DNA from: Comamonas testosteroni
Lineage (GTDB): Bacteria > Pseudomonadota > Gammaproteobacteria > Burkholderiales > Burkholderiaceae_C
Assembly: GCF_014076415.1 (NCBI RefSeq)
Contig: NZ_CP043568.1
Location: 4,588,001-4,652,000 of the forward strand
Direction: 5' to 3'
DNA: 64,000 nucleotides
Positions 53,090 to 60,914 of the stretch are shown in pieces. The position numbers were made by a program, and so were the translations under genes. Position 1 is the first letter of the stretch; each line of letters opens with the position of its first letter. Below the pieces are notes generated by a model, which saw only the letters and a program-made list of their open reading frames with translations, made no database searches and was not told where the DNA came from.

Positions 53090-53722
53090 ATGCCCCACAC
53101 ATCCAAGCCCTCGACTCGTGGGAGACCACGCTCCATCACCAGAGAGAAGATTGCAGACGCCGGAATTTCCATCGGCCTTCCTGGCATTACGTTTGTCGGC
53201 GTTGCCGCTGCACTGGGCGTCAGCCACATGGCGCTCTACAAGCATGTGCCAAGCCTGGAAGCACTCAAGCACCTGATTGCAGAAGAAATCTTCAAGCGCT
53301 GGGAGTTGCCGCAGGCAACAAGCCCTCAGCAGATCGGGCTGGAGGAATACCTCATGGGGTTCACTGCGTCCACACGACAGTTCGTAAAAGCGCACCCCGG
53401 CGTCACTCCCTTCGTGATTCGCCGCCTGGCGGCCACACCGGCCATGCTGGAGAAGATCAGCGCCCATCAGGCCCATATTGCACAGGCCTACGGCATCACC
53501 AAGGAACAATCACGCTGGCTGCTCTCCACCGTGACCTTCTTTTGCATCTCTGCCGCCGACACGGTGTATTCCGCAGCCCGTCTGGAGCCGCTTGACGAAG
53601 CGGACTGGCAACTGCAAGAGGCAGAAATGGAGGCAGAATTGCTGGAGGGAACCCATGCCTTGATAGCAGGGGCCCTGGGGTTACTCGAAAACAGGCCAGA
53701 CCCCAGATCGGCGCCCGCATAA
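53090..53722 (+). CDS. TetR-family regulator divergent from the siderophore operon
   Basis: A 210-residue regulator. After a basic tail (PSTRGRPRSITREKIADAG) an HTH occupies residues about 20-65 (ITFVGVAAALGVSHMALYKHVPSLEAL), the classical TetR pattern with a YKHVPS-type recognition helix. A helical C-terminal domain follows for the effector (TASTRQFVKAHPGVTPFVI, WLLSTVTFFCISAADTVYSAA). The ATG at 53090 was chosen; upstream frame has only a TTG start. Position and the 9-11-9 inverted repeat suggest control of the adjacent operon and autoregulation. Effector unknown, possibly the siderophore or its ligand. Confidence 0.9.
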   Translation: MPHTSKPSTRGRPRSITREKIADAGISIGLPGITFVGVAAALGVSHMALYKHVPSLEALKHLIAEEIFKRWELPQATSPQQIGLEEYLMGFTASTRQFVKAHPGVTPFVIRRLAATPAMLEKISAHQAHIAQAYGITKEQSRWLLSTVTFFCISAADTVYSAARLEPLDEADWQLQEAEMEAELLEGTHALIAGALGLLENRPDPRSAPA

Positions 53723-53797
53723 ACAAGAAATTCGAGTCCTGCGAGACCGGAGGGCAAGCGGCAGAGACGGACAGAGATAGAGCGAAGCTGTGACCGC

Positions 53798-54544
53798 TCA
53801 ATAAAGCTCAGTTCTTACGGCTCTTGAGTAGCGCTCATTTGCGTGAACGACCTGTTCTGATGTGAGCTGAGCGTCACCCTGCAATTGGGCCAAGCCAGCC
53901 ATCACCTCTCCGACCGTAGGTAGATGATTTGGGTCCAGATGACTTTCGCCACACCACAACCGGGCGCGATTGATGGCTCGTCCACAGTGGAACAACACTT
54001 CATCGATCCGAATCACTATTGCAGTTTTTGGCAGCTTGATCCCTTCTCGCAACTCTTGCATCAAGTCACCGTCTGATGAAACTCGACCACGTCCATTGAT
54101 TCGCAAAAAGGTTTCCAGACCTGGGAAGAGAAACAGCATCGCCAACCGGTCGTCATTCTGAAGATTGCGCAAGGAGGCAATGCGATTGTTGCCGGGCCAG
54201 TCCGCAAAAGCCAAGGTGCGTGCATCCAGTACCCGCACGAAACCGGGAGGACCTCCGCGTGGCGATGCATCCAAGCCATTCCCATCTCCCGTGGCAAGAC
54301 AGAAAAACGTAGCTTTTGCCAAATATTCCTTGTGGAAATCCATCAAATGATCGAGAACCGCGTTTTGAATTCGCTCCGTTGGGCGCGCGTATAGCCGATT
54401 CAGATCAACCATATCTGACCGACTGCTCTTCTGCAATCCTTGATCCGCCGAGTCTTTTGATGAAGGCACGTGAAACTCCTGTGTTTGAGGAAAGTTGCAA
54501 GCGTAGGCCTGGGTGATATGGCGGCTGTAGAATTTATCGGCCAT
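53798..54544 (-). CDS. Pyridoxamine-5'-phosphate-oxidase-fold (PNPOx-like, FMN-binding) protein
   Basis: A split-barrel flavoprotein-like protein. After a variable N-terminus the conserved part reads ATFFCLATGDGNGLDASPRGGPPGFVRVLDARTLAFADWPGNNRIASLRNL and LAMLFLFPGLETFLRINGRGRV, the pattern of the MSMEG_1061-type PNPOx-fold family whose members bind FMN or F420. No catalytic role can be fixed; relatives include oxidoreductases of unknown substrate. 248 residues if started at 54544; the family-like part begins at the ATG at 54412 (MVDLNRLYARP, 204 residues). Start uncertain. It is divergent from the AraC gene with only 19 bp (or less) between starts, suggesting shared control. Confidence 0.75.
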   Translation of the reverse strand: MADKFYSRHITQAYACNFPQTQEFHVPSSKDSADQGLQKSSRSDMVDLNRLYARPTERIQNAVLDHLMDFHKEYLAKATFFCLATGDGNGLDASPRGGPPGFVRVLDARTLAFADWPGNNRIASLRNLQNDDRLAMLFLFPGLETFLRINGRGRVSSDGDLMQELREGIKLPKTAIVIRIDEVLFHCGRAINRARLWCGESHLDPNHLPTVGEVMAGLAQLQGDAQLTSEQVVHANERYSRAVRTELY

Positions 54545-54563
54545 TAGATAACTCAAATCCGCC

Positions 54564-55361
54564 ATGTCCGATCTCATGCATCTGTTGGGCTCCTATATGG
54601 ACTCCCCTGATGGGCCCAGCGTTGTAGCAGACACTCGGATGCTGGAAAGCGAACTGTCTTCCGAGATGCATCAGCATGCACGCGGTCAATTGTTTGGCTC
54701 AATCAAAGGCTTGATCTCCGTGCAGGTCGATGGCGGTTTCTGGGTGGTGCCGGCCATACATGCCGTTTGGCTTCCTCCCCATCATGCTCACGCGGGGCGC
54801 TCTTTCGGCCCCTACCATGGCTGGAGTGCCTATGTGACAGAAGCCGCATGCGCCAACCTGCCGGCACAACCCTGCATCATCAGGGTATCGGGCCTGCTGC
54901 GCGAAGCGGTGCTGCGTATTGCCAGCTCCATGCCGCAAGCCTCCGATCTATCGAGTCAAGCACAAGCACATATATGCGCTGTGGTTCTGGACGAGATCAG
55001 AAGCCTGCCGATTGAGGAGTTTGGCCTGCCTATACCAGCAGATGCTCGTCTGCAGCGTATCGCCAGAGCGTTGATAGCCAATCCGGCCGACGAGCGCAAT
55101 ATCGATGACTGGGCAAGTTTCGGGGCCATCAGCTCGCGCACTCTCAGTCGCAGGTTTGTCAGCGAGACAGGCTTTAACTTCACTGCCTGGCGCCAGCGTG
55201 CACGACTATTGCGATCACTTGAGATGCTTGCCGAAGGCATAAGCATTACAGCCATTGCACTGGATCTCGGCTATGCGAGTATCAGTGCTTACATCAGCCT
55301 GTTTCGCCGGACCTTCGGTGAAACGCCGGCATGTTATCGATCACGCTTGAAAGCCGCTTAG
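54564..55361 (+). CDS. AraC-family transcriptional regulator
   Basis: A 265-residue regulator. The N-terminal cupin-like effector domain (HQHARGQLFGSIKGLISVQV, residues about 35-55, and WLPPHHAHA) is followed by the two-HTH C-terminal domain (about 165-260: DWASFGAISSRTLSRRFVSETGFNFTAWRQRARLLRSLEM and ITAIALDLGYASISAYISLFRRTFGETPACYR). The cupin HxH-like motif belongs to the AraC_binding_3-like group. It is divergent from the PNPOx-like gene and probably controls it; the effector is unknown. No siderophore link is evident. Confidence 0.92.
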   Translation: MSDLMHLLGSYMDSPDGPSVVADTRMLESELSSEMHQHARGQLFGSIKGLISVQVDGGFWVVPAIHAVWLPPHHAHAGRSFGPYHGWSAYVTEAACANLPAQPCIIRVSGLLREAVLRIASSMPQASDLSSQAQAHICAVVLDEIRSLPIEEFGLPIPADARLQRIARALIANPADERNIDDWASFGAISSRTLSRRFVSETGFNFTAWRQRARLLRSLEMLAEGISITAIALDLGYASISAYISLFRRTFGETPACYRSRLKAA

Positions 55362-55467
55362 CAGGGATAGATTGAGTCCTCAGCCCGAGGCTGACTTCGC
55401 ACTTTCATTTGCTGCAGTTGTCTCGCTCGACACTGCGTCACCGAGACTTGAGTGTTGAATTTCAATA

Positions 55468-55494
55468 AAAAAGCGCTCGCAAGGAGCGCTTTTT
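55468..55494. terminator. Bidirectional terminator between the AraC gene and puuD
   Basis: AAAAAGCGCTC and GAGCGCTTTTT form an 11-bp stem with a 5-nt loop, T-rich on both sides, about 105 bp after the AraC gene and facing the puuD end. Confidence 0.88.
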
Positions 55495-55600
55495 ACGAGG
55501 AGAAGGAGCCTAGTCTTTGCCGACGCAACCTGGCTCCACAAAAAGCCGCATGGATACCAGATCGCTGCCTACGACTTCAATTACCCCGAACAGCTGATGA

Positions 55601-56917
55601 TCAGTTCACGGCAGCGCCGGACTCATACCAGGTCTTGATCAGGTTGCGCTCGTCCTCGGACAGTGCGCCAGGATTGCCAAAAGGCATCTTCTTCAGCTGC
55701 ACCACCTGCTGGTAGATCTGCTGGGCGTGCGACTTCACCGCTTCGGGGGAGTCCAGACGAACCGCCTTTTGCTGGATGGCCGTGCCGTGACACACCACGC
55801 AGTGCTGCTGGAAAACGGCATTGACCTTGGCAAAGCCTTCTCCGCCAGCGGCTGCGGGTGCAGCAGCAGGTGACGCGGCTTCGGCTGCAGGAGTTGCGAC
55901 TTCAGCTGCAGGGGCCGCGGGAGTTGCAGCCTGCCCAGCTGCGGGTGCCGCAGGAGCAGCCGCCACCGGAGCAGTTGCAGCCACAGGAGCAGGCTTGAGC
56001 CAGACAAACACAGCCAGCAGAGCAGCTACGCCGACAGCAGCGTAAGGCCAGGGGTGGATGTTGCGACCCAGCTTGTAGCCGTGGCGCATCACGAAGAACT
56101 GGCGAATGGCAGCACCGGCAAACATCATGCCGATCAGCACCAGCCAGTTCAGCTTGTGGCTGTACAACCAGCCATAGTGATTGGACAGCATGGCGAACAG
56201 CACGGGCAGCGTGAAATAGGTGTTGTGCACGCTGCGCTGCTTGGCACGTTGACCGTGACGTGGGTCCACAGGCTCACCAGCCTTGAGCGAAGCCACCACC
56301 TTGCGCTGGCCAGGAATGATCCAGAAGAACACGTTGGCGCTCATGGATGTCGCGATCATCGCGCCCATCAGCAGGAAGGCGGCCTGGCCGGGAAAAATGT
56401 GGCAAGCCAGGTAGGCTGCGATACACACCAGAACCAGAACCATGGCACCGACGGTGGCGTCGCCATTCTTCTTCTGGCCGAAGGTGCGGCAGATGAAGTC
56501 ATACAGCAGCCAGAAAACCACCAGGAAGCCCAGAGCCGAAGCCACAGCGGCGCCGGTGCTCATGGCATTGGGGTCGCCGGGAGTGACCAGATAGATATTG
56601 GCGTTCCAGAGGTAGGAGACCGTCAGCAGGGCAAAACCGGACAGCCACGTGGTGTAGCTTTCCCAGTAGAACCAGTGCAGGTGATCCGGCATCTTGGGAG
56701 GAGACACATTGAACTTGACGGGGTGATAGAAACCGCCACCGTGCACAGCCCAGAGTTCGCCGTTAACGCCCTGTTTCTTCAGGTCGTCATCCACGGGCGG
56801 CGTCAAGCTGCTGTCCAGGAACACAAAGTAGAAGGAGGAACCGACCCAGGCGATCGCGGTAATGACGTGGAGCCACCGCAACAGCAGGCCGGCCCAGTCG
56901 AGAATGTAGCTTTCCAT
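55601..56917 (-). CDS. puuD: Membrane-bound urate oxidase (urate hydroxylase) with fused cytochrome c domain
   Basis: A 438-residue integral membrane protein. About eight helices in residues 1-330 start with DWAGLLLRWLHVITAIAWVGSSFYFVFLD; His residues in several helices are the expected heme/iron ligands (HPVKFNV, LHWFYWESYTTW, FPGQAAFLL, SVHNTYFTLPVLFAMLSNHYGW). After a long Ala/Pro-rich linker (about 330-375, many AATPAA repeats) a C-terminal cytochrome c domain carries CVVCH with a distal Met in KKMPFGNPG. This is the PuuD type, which oxidises urate to 5-hydroxyisourate without producing H2O2, passing electrons to a cytochrome. UraH encoded at 60239 takes the product. The start at 56917 (MESYILDW) is the conserved one. 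Confidence 0.92.
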   Translation of the reverse strand: MESYILDWAGLLLRWLHVITAIAWVGSSFYFVFLDSSLTPPVDDDLKKQGVNGELWAVHGGGFYHPVKFNVSPPKMPDHLHWFYWESYTTWLSGFALLTVSYLWNANIYLVTPGDPNAMSTGAAVASALGFLVVFWLLYDFICRTFGQKKNGDATVGAMVLVLVCIAAYLACHIFPGQAAFLLMGAMIATSMSANVFFWIIPGQRKVVASLKAGEPVDPRHGQRAKQRSVHNTYFTLPVLFAMLSNHYGWLYSHKLNWLVLIGMMFAGAAIRQFFVMRHGYKLGRNIHPWPYAAVGVAALLAVFVWLKPAPVAATAPVAAAPAAPAAGQAATPAAPAAEVATPAAEAASPAAAPAAAGGEGFAKVNAVFQQHCVVCHGTAIQQKAVRLDSPEAVKSHAQQIYQQVVQLKKMPFGNPGALSEDERNLIKTWYESGAAVN

Positions 56918-57208
56918 AGCTCTCAACCTTGGCAGCGTGGGGCTGCCGAACAACCTGCTCACCACTGCGGGCGCTCTGAGCAGAAGAAAAGGCCGCGCTC
57001 CCGGACGTTACACACGGGGCACCGCTGCGACCATTCTGTCGACCGAAAGTGTATGCAATTTTTGCTGCCACAACTCTCGAATCAGGGATAAACCATCCTA
57101 GAGATTTCCCTAATACAAGAGCGATATGCAAGGATCGGGCCTGATTTTTAGGGCAGGTAACAGCATGTTTGCGGCAACATGCACCAGATCAGGACATTCC
57201 TTGCACCA

Positions 57209-58039
57209 TCAGCTCGCAGGCAAGCGCTGCAGAAGCTGTGCAGCCACCGCCACAGCGATCACCTCGGGCTCCTTGCCGGTAATGCCCGGCACGCCGATCG
57301 GGCAGATGATGTGAGCCAACTCTGCATCGCTGAACCCTCGACTGCGCAAGCGGCTGCTGAAGCTGGCCCATTTGGTCTTGCTGCCAATCAGCCCCACAAA
57401 AGGCAGATCTCCTCGCTCGCGCTGGCGCAGCAGGCATTGCGCAACCACCTCCAGGTCTTCGGCATGGCTGAAGCTCATGATGAGCACCTGCGACTGCGGC
57501 GGCAGCTGTGCCACCGCAGCCTGCACCGGATCGGAATGCTCGCACTGCACCCCTATCTGCTCCTCCACGGGAAAGACTGCATCACGGCTGTCCACCCAGA
57601 TCACGCGGTACGGCAAGCTGCGCAAAATGCGCACCAGCGCATGCCCCACATGGCCCGCGCCGAACAAGGCCACATATTGCGACGGCTCGGGCATCAGGGC
57701 CCGCAGACGTTGGGCATCACGGGCATCAAACCATGCAAAGTGCAGCTCCAGCGCACCGCCGCAGCATTGACCCAGACTGGGGCCAAGCGCATACCGCTGG
57801 ATATGCTCGCGCAGCGCTGCAGGGTCTGCGTCCCACTGCGCCAGCAACTGGCGCGCCTGGGCAATGGCCTGCCACTCCAGATGACCACCGCCGATCGTCC
57901 CCATCACATCGTCGGCGAACACTGCCATCCAGGCCCCCTCCTCACGGGGCACGGAGCCACGAGTGGCCTGTACCTGCACCAAGCACAGCGGCTGCTGCAC
58001 CAGGCGGTTCAAGATTCCTTGCTGTGTTTCACTCCACAT
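57209..58039 (-). CDS. xdhC: Xanthine dehydrogenase accessory protein XdhC
   Basis: A 276-residue maturation factor that binds the molybdenum cofactor, promotes its sulfuration and inserts it into XdhB. The N-terminal XdhC/CoxI domain has VQATRGSVPREEGAWM and GTIGGGHLEWQAI (residues about 20-65), LGPSLGQCCGGALEL (about 95) with the conserved Cys pair, and a C-terminal Rossmann-like part with VALFGAGHVGHALVRIL and PFVGLIGSKTKWASF and the late ICPIGVPGITGKEPEVIAV motif. Start probably ATG 58039; ATG 58075 also in frame. Upstream of puuD on the same strand (291-bp gap). The xdhAB genes it should serve are outside the window, so urate is presumably made from xanthine elsewhere on the chromosome. 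Confidence 0.9.
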   Translation of the reverse strand: MWSETQQGILNRLVQQPLCLVQVQATRGSVPREEGAWMAVFADDVMGTIGGGHLEWQAIAQARQLLAQWDADPAALREHIQRYALGPSLGQCCGGALELHFAWFDARDAQRLRALMPEPSQYVALFGAGHVGHALVRILRSLPYRVIWVDSRDAVFPVEEQIGVQCEHSDPVQAAVAQLPPQSQVLIMSFSHAEDLEVVAQCLLRQRERGDLPFVGLIGSKTKWASFSSRLRSRGFSDAELAHIICPIGVPGITGKEPEVIAVAVAAQLLQRLPAS

Positions 58040-58235
58040 GACCGAACGCCGATTGCTTTGATGACCGATGTTCATGCATTTTGCGAGTCGCAATAGACAG
58101 ACAAGCGTATGAGCACATTAATCGGATGCATATCCGGACCGGATTTGACGAGTCGTTGCAGATTTTTCACGAGGAGGCGTCAGAATTGCGCCCCCAGGCA
58201 GCTGCCTCCGTCCATTTGCGGCTACGCTTGGCGGC

Positions 58236-58715
58236 ATGTCTGAAACCCACGACCCCACCCGCGCCACACCAGCCCGCAGCCCCCTGAACTGGCTGCGGAC
58301 CGGGATGATGGCTGCCGTTGCAGCGGTGCTGACCGCCTGTCAGATCGCACCTCAAAGCCCATCCATCGGCACGACGCCTGCCGACAAGGCCAGCCCCGGC
58401 TATCGCAAGCAGGCCGCCCAGCATCTGTATGAACGCAACTCCGGCCGCATCTACCAAGGCATGCTGCCGCCCATGCTGTATGCGATCGGCGTGCTCCAAG
58501 TTCAGCTTGACGGCCAGGGCCGCGTGAAAAACCTGCACTGGATGCGCAAGCCAAGCCATGCCCCCGAAGTGGTGGCCGAGATCGAGCGAGCCGTGCGCTC
58601 CGCTGCCCCCTTCCCTGCTGCGGGCCGCAGCGTGACCTATACCGACACCTGGCTGTGGGACAAGTCGGGACGCTTTCAGCTCGACACCCTGACCGAAGGT
58701 CAGTTGGGCCAGTAA
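58236..58715 (+). CDS. Small lipoprotein with a TonB-like C-terminal domain
   Basis: A 159-residue protein. A hydrophobic signal ending VLTAC gives a lipoprotein acylation site at Cys about 35. The rest forms a domain with LYAIGVLQVQLDGQGRVKNLHWMRKPSHAPEVVAEIERAVRSAAPFPA, the pattern of TonB C-terminal-like domains (V-x-G-x-V and A-PFP). No Pro-rich spanning stretch or inner-membrane anchor is present, so it is not a normal TonB. It sits between xdhC (divergent) and a lipoprotein-type YSC84 gene. Function unknown; envelope protein. Confidence 0.8.
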   Translation: MSETHDPTRATPARSPLNWLRTGMMAAVAAVLTACQIAPQSPSIGTTPADKASPGYRKQAAQHLYERNSGRIYQGMLPPMLYAIGVLQVQLDGQGRVKNLHWMRKPSHAPEVVAEIERAVRSAAPFPAAGRSVTYTDTWLWDKSGRFQLDTLTEGQLGQ

Positions 58716-58752
58716 ACGCATCACAGCGATGCAGCGAGCTGCATCGGACAAC

Positions 58753-58780
58753 AAAAAAACCGGCCAAGGCCGGTTTTTTT
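58753..58780. terminator. Bidirectional terminator between the TonB-like lipoprotein and YSC84-like gene
   Basis: AAAAAAACCGGCC pairs with GGCCGGTTTTTTT around AA, with strong A and T tails, between convergent genes. Confidence 0.92.
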
Positions 58781-58802
58781 GTTGCGAAAAGACAGGCGAG
58801 GC

Positions 58803-59387
58803 TTATTCGACCACTTTGGTGATCTTGGTGCCCTGCAGCGATACGCCCGCTTCCAGACCCGCGTTGGTCAGCACATAGCTGGTGACCGGAGCCTGGGCGG
58901 TCGTGGTGTCCACGCTGCCGTTGGCACCGATCTTGCCTGCGGCCACGGTGGCATCAGCCCCCACGGACCAGCCGTCGCTCTTGAGGAACTTGTCCAGTGC
59001 TTCCTGTGTGTTGAACACATAGATCACAGCCTTGGACTGACCACCGGCTTGCCATCCGATAGAGGCCGCTGTCGTGCTGTAGAAACCACGGTTGTGACCG
59101 CCCACGCGCAGCACGCCGCGACCATGCTCCACCCCGACCACAAAGCTGCCGCCAATCACCGACGGGAAGATCAGCACCCCCTTGGCGCGTTGCACCATCT
59201 CTTTGGATCCTGGTGCGGTCTGGTACAGGCGCTCCAGAGCTGCATTGGCACGGGTATTGACCGTTGTGGAATCGGCACGGGGAGCCGATGCCGTATCAGG
59301 CTTGGTCGTGGTGCAGGCCGTCATGGCCATGGCACCGGCAGCCAGTGCTGCAGCCATCGCAACAGAACGCAGAGAAATTTGACGCAT
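58803..59387 (-). CDS. YSC84/SYLF-domain lipid-binding lipoprotein
   Basis: A 194-residue envelope lipoprotein. Signal MRQISLRSVAMAAALAAGAM ends in a lipobox around MTACTT. The SYLF domain (about residues 45-190) has AKGVLIFPSVIGGSFVVGVEHGRGVL, GFYSTTAASIGWQAGGQSKAVIYVF and SVGADATVAAGKIGANGSVDT, the sequence pattern that binds phosphoinositides in eukaryotic homologues. The bacterial function is unknown. No partner; upstream is a 326-bp gap. Confidence 0.88.
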   Translation of the reverse strand: MRQISLRSVAMAAALAAGAMAMTACTTTKPDTASAPRADSTTVNTRANAALERLYQTAPGSKEMVQRAKGVLIFPSVIGGSFVVGVEHGRGVLRVGGHNRGFYSTTAASIGWQAGGQSKAVIYVFNTQEALDKFLKSDGWSVGADATVAAGKIGANGSVDTTTAQAPVTSYVLTNAGLEAGVSLQGTKITKVVE

Positions 59388-59713
59388 ACCTATATCCTTT
59401 CATGGGATGAATGTGTAGACACATTTCAGAGGTAGAAGGTCCTGCAGTCCGACATTGAGTCGCTTTTGCACATCCCCCCGATGCAAAGCTGTCAGAAACA
59501 GGGTTGGCACGATGCTAGTGCGCAGCGTTGCCGATAAAACTCAGCGGTTACAGCTTGCGCCATTGGCCTACAGAAGGCAAGCGCAGTTGTCGAAAAATAC
59601 CTACAACATGAACACAAGACAACACTTGGCCTCATCCATGGGCAATCAGACGAATTGTCTGAAACAGGCGCTAGCATTGTTGATATAAGCATCGCGCGGA
59701 CGACTGGAAATTC
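59388..59713. other. Intergenic region between YSC84-like gene and DoxX gene
   Basis: About 326 bp holding the divergent promoters of the lipoprotein and doxX genes. I see no further gene-like frame, hairpin or repeat in it. Confidence 0.5.
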
Positions 59714-60103
59714 ATGAAGTTCTGGAATTACTTTCACCACCCCAAGGCAGCTCTGGTTGTGCTGCGTGTCACCCTGGCCCTGCTCATGCTGCTGCACGGC
59801 TGGGCCAAGATTCGTTATGGCATAGGCAGCATCGAGGCGAAGATCGAGAGTCTGGGTGCACCGGGGTTTCTCGCCTATGCGGTCTATCTGGGCGAAGTGA
59901 TCGCGCCCTTGCTGTTGCTGGTGGGCCTGTGGGTGGTACCGGCCGCACTGGTGATTGCGGTGAATATGGTGGTGGCATTTGCGCTGATGCACACCCGGCA
60001 GATTCTGATGCTCAACAACACCGGCGGCTGGGCGCTGGAGCTGCAGGCCTTTTATTTCGTGAGCGCCCTGGTCGTGGCCATGGCCTATTCCAAGGGCAAA
60101 TAA
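59714..60103 (+). CDS. DoxX-family membrane protein
   Basis: A 129-residue protein with four predicted membrane helices: ALVVLRVTLALLMLLHGWAK (about 13-32), LAYAVYLGEVIAPLLLLVGLWV (about 52-73), ALVIAVNMVVAFALM and AFYFVSALVVAMA. The HGW motif and the E-x-x-A-P-L-L core are typical of DoxX/YphA members, which in some bacteria form a thiosulfate or redox-related complex. Function here is open. A strong inverted repeat lies directly after the stop. Confidence 0.85.
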   Translation: MKFWNYFHHPKAALVVLRVTLALLMLLHGWAKIRYGIGSIEAKIESLGAPGFLAYAVYLGEVIAPLLLLVGLWVVPAALVIAVNMVVAFALMHTRQILMLNNTGGWALELQAFYFVSALVVAMAYSKGK

Positions 60104-60109
60104 GTCCAC

Positions 60110-60203
60110 AAAAACAGGAGCGGCTTGCGCCTGTCATATCTTGGTTTCAATGCCTTTTCATGCTGAAACCTCGAAATAAAGTACGCAAGCCGCTCTTGTT
60201 TTT
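60110..60203. repeat. Long inverted repeat after doxX with nested hairpin
   Basis: AAAAACAGGAGCGGCTTGCG (60110-60129) is mirrored at 60184-60203 with one G-U position. Between the arms an inner pair GGTTTCA/TGAAACC is nested. It could be a bidirectional terminator (A/T tails both sides) or a cruciform repeat element. Confidence 0.65.
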
Positions 60204-60238
60204 GCCATGTCTCCCTGGTCGAGAGACCTGCGACCCGG

Positions 60239-60589
60239 TCAGGAGCCGCGATAGGTGGAGTAGCTCCAGGGGCTGACCAGCAGAGGCACATGGTAGTGCT
60301 GCTCCACATTGGCCACGCCGAAGTCCAGGCTCACCTTGTTCAGAAAGCTGGGCTCGGGCAGTTGCACGCCACGGGCCTTGAAGTAGGCCGCAACATCAAA
60401 GGTAAGGCGGTAAGTGCCGACCTTGAGCGTGTTGTTGTCGAACAGTGGCGCATCGGTGCGGCCGTCATGATTGAGCACCAGGCTCTTGATCAGCGTGGCC
60501 TTGTCGCCTTCGGTGGAAAACAGCTCGACGGCCATGCCTGCGGCGGGGCAGCCATTCATGGTGTCGAGAACGTGGGTGCTCAGGCCCAT
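60239..60589 (-). CDS. uraH: 5-hydroxyisourate hydrolase (transthyretin-like)
   Basis: A 116-residue tetrameric enzyme hydrolysing 5-hydroxyisourate to OHCU. The N-terminal STHVLDTMNGCPA and conserved His, the mid-segment LNHDGRTDAPL and the YRGS C-terminus are signature positions of HIU hydrolases (His9, Arg/His active site, YRGS tail). No signal peptide, so it is cytosolic. It acts on the product of PuuD at 55.6 kb. Convergent with doxX across a long inverted repeat. Confidence 0.95.
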   Translation of the reverse strand: MGLSTHVLDTMNGCPAAGMAVELFSTEGDKATLIKSLVLNHDGRTDAPLFDNNTLKVGTYRLTFDVAAYFKARGVQLPEPSFLNKVSLDFGVANVEQHYHVPLLVSPWSYSTYRGS

Positions 60590-60914
60590 TGAAATCTCCT
60601 CACAGGCAGTTTGCCACTGCCCTTGGTTGTATCAAACACACGACTTACGCAAAACGGGTTCAGGCAGGACGACTGCCTCAGAAGGCAGGCCGTTGTTGCA
60701 TTCCTGTTTGCGCAAGCCCTGAAACATCTATGCCATCACAAAGCCTTCCCGCGCGTGAGCGCAGCGCTTTGATCGCTAAAGTGTATACAGTTCTTGTACT
60801 CCATCAAAGGCTTTTCTGCCTTGACTTTCAGGCACATAGCCAGCTCTGTCCGGTTGGCTTCTTTATCAGCCTCTATACACTGGCCCGATTCATCAAGCGA
60901 ACAGGAGACAACGC
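60590..60914. promoter_or_regulatory. Intergenic region between uraH and ggt
   Basis: About 325 bp with a 77-bp repeat, and a TGTATACA sequence at 60782-60789. It carries the divergent promoters of uraH and ggt. No gene is seen. Confidence 0.5.
60642..60718. repeat. 77-bp palindromic repeat, copy 1
   Basis: GACTTACGCAAA at the left end and TTTGCGCAAGCC at the right end form imperfect terminal inverted repeats. An inner stem CTGCCT/AGGCAG with a 4-nt loop lies inside. A second copy of the same length is at 63788-63864. There is no coding frame; it could be a MITE- or REP-like element. Confidence 0.75.

Noticed and set aside
54545..54577. Upstream extension of the PNPOx-like gene to the ATG at 54577
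   Set aside because: It would overlap the start of the divergent AraC gene, and the family-like sequence begins much later.
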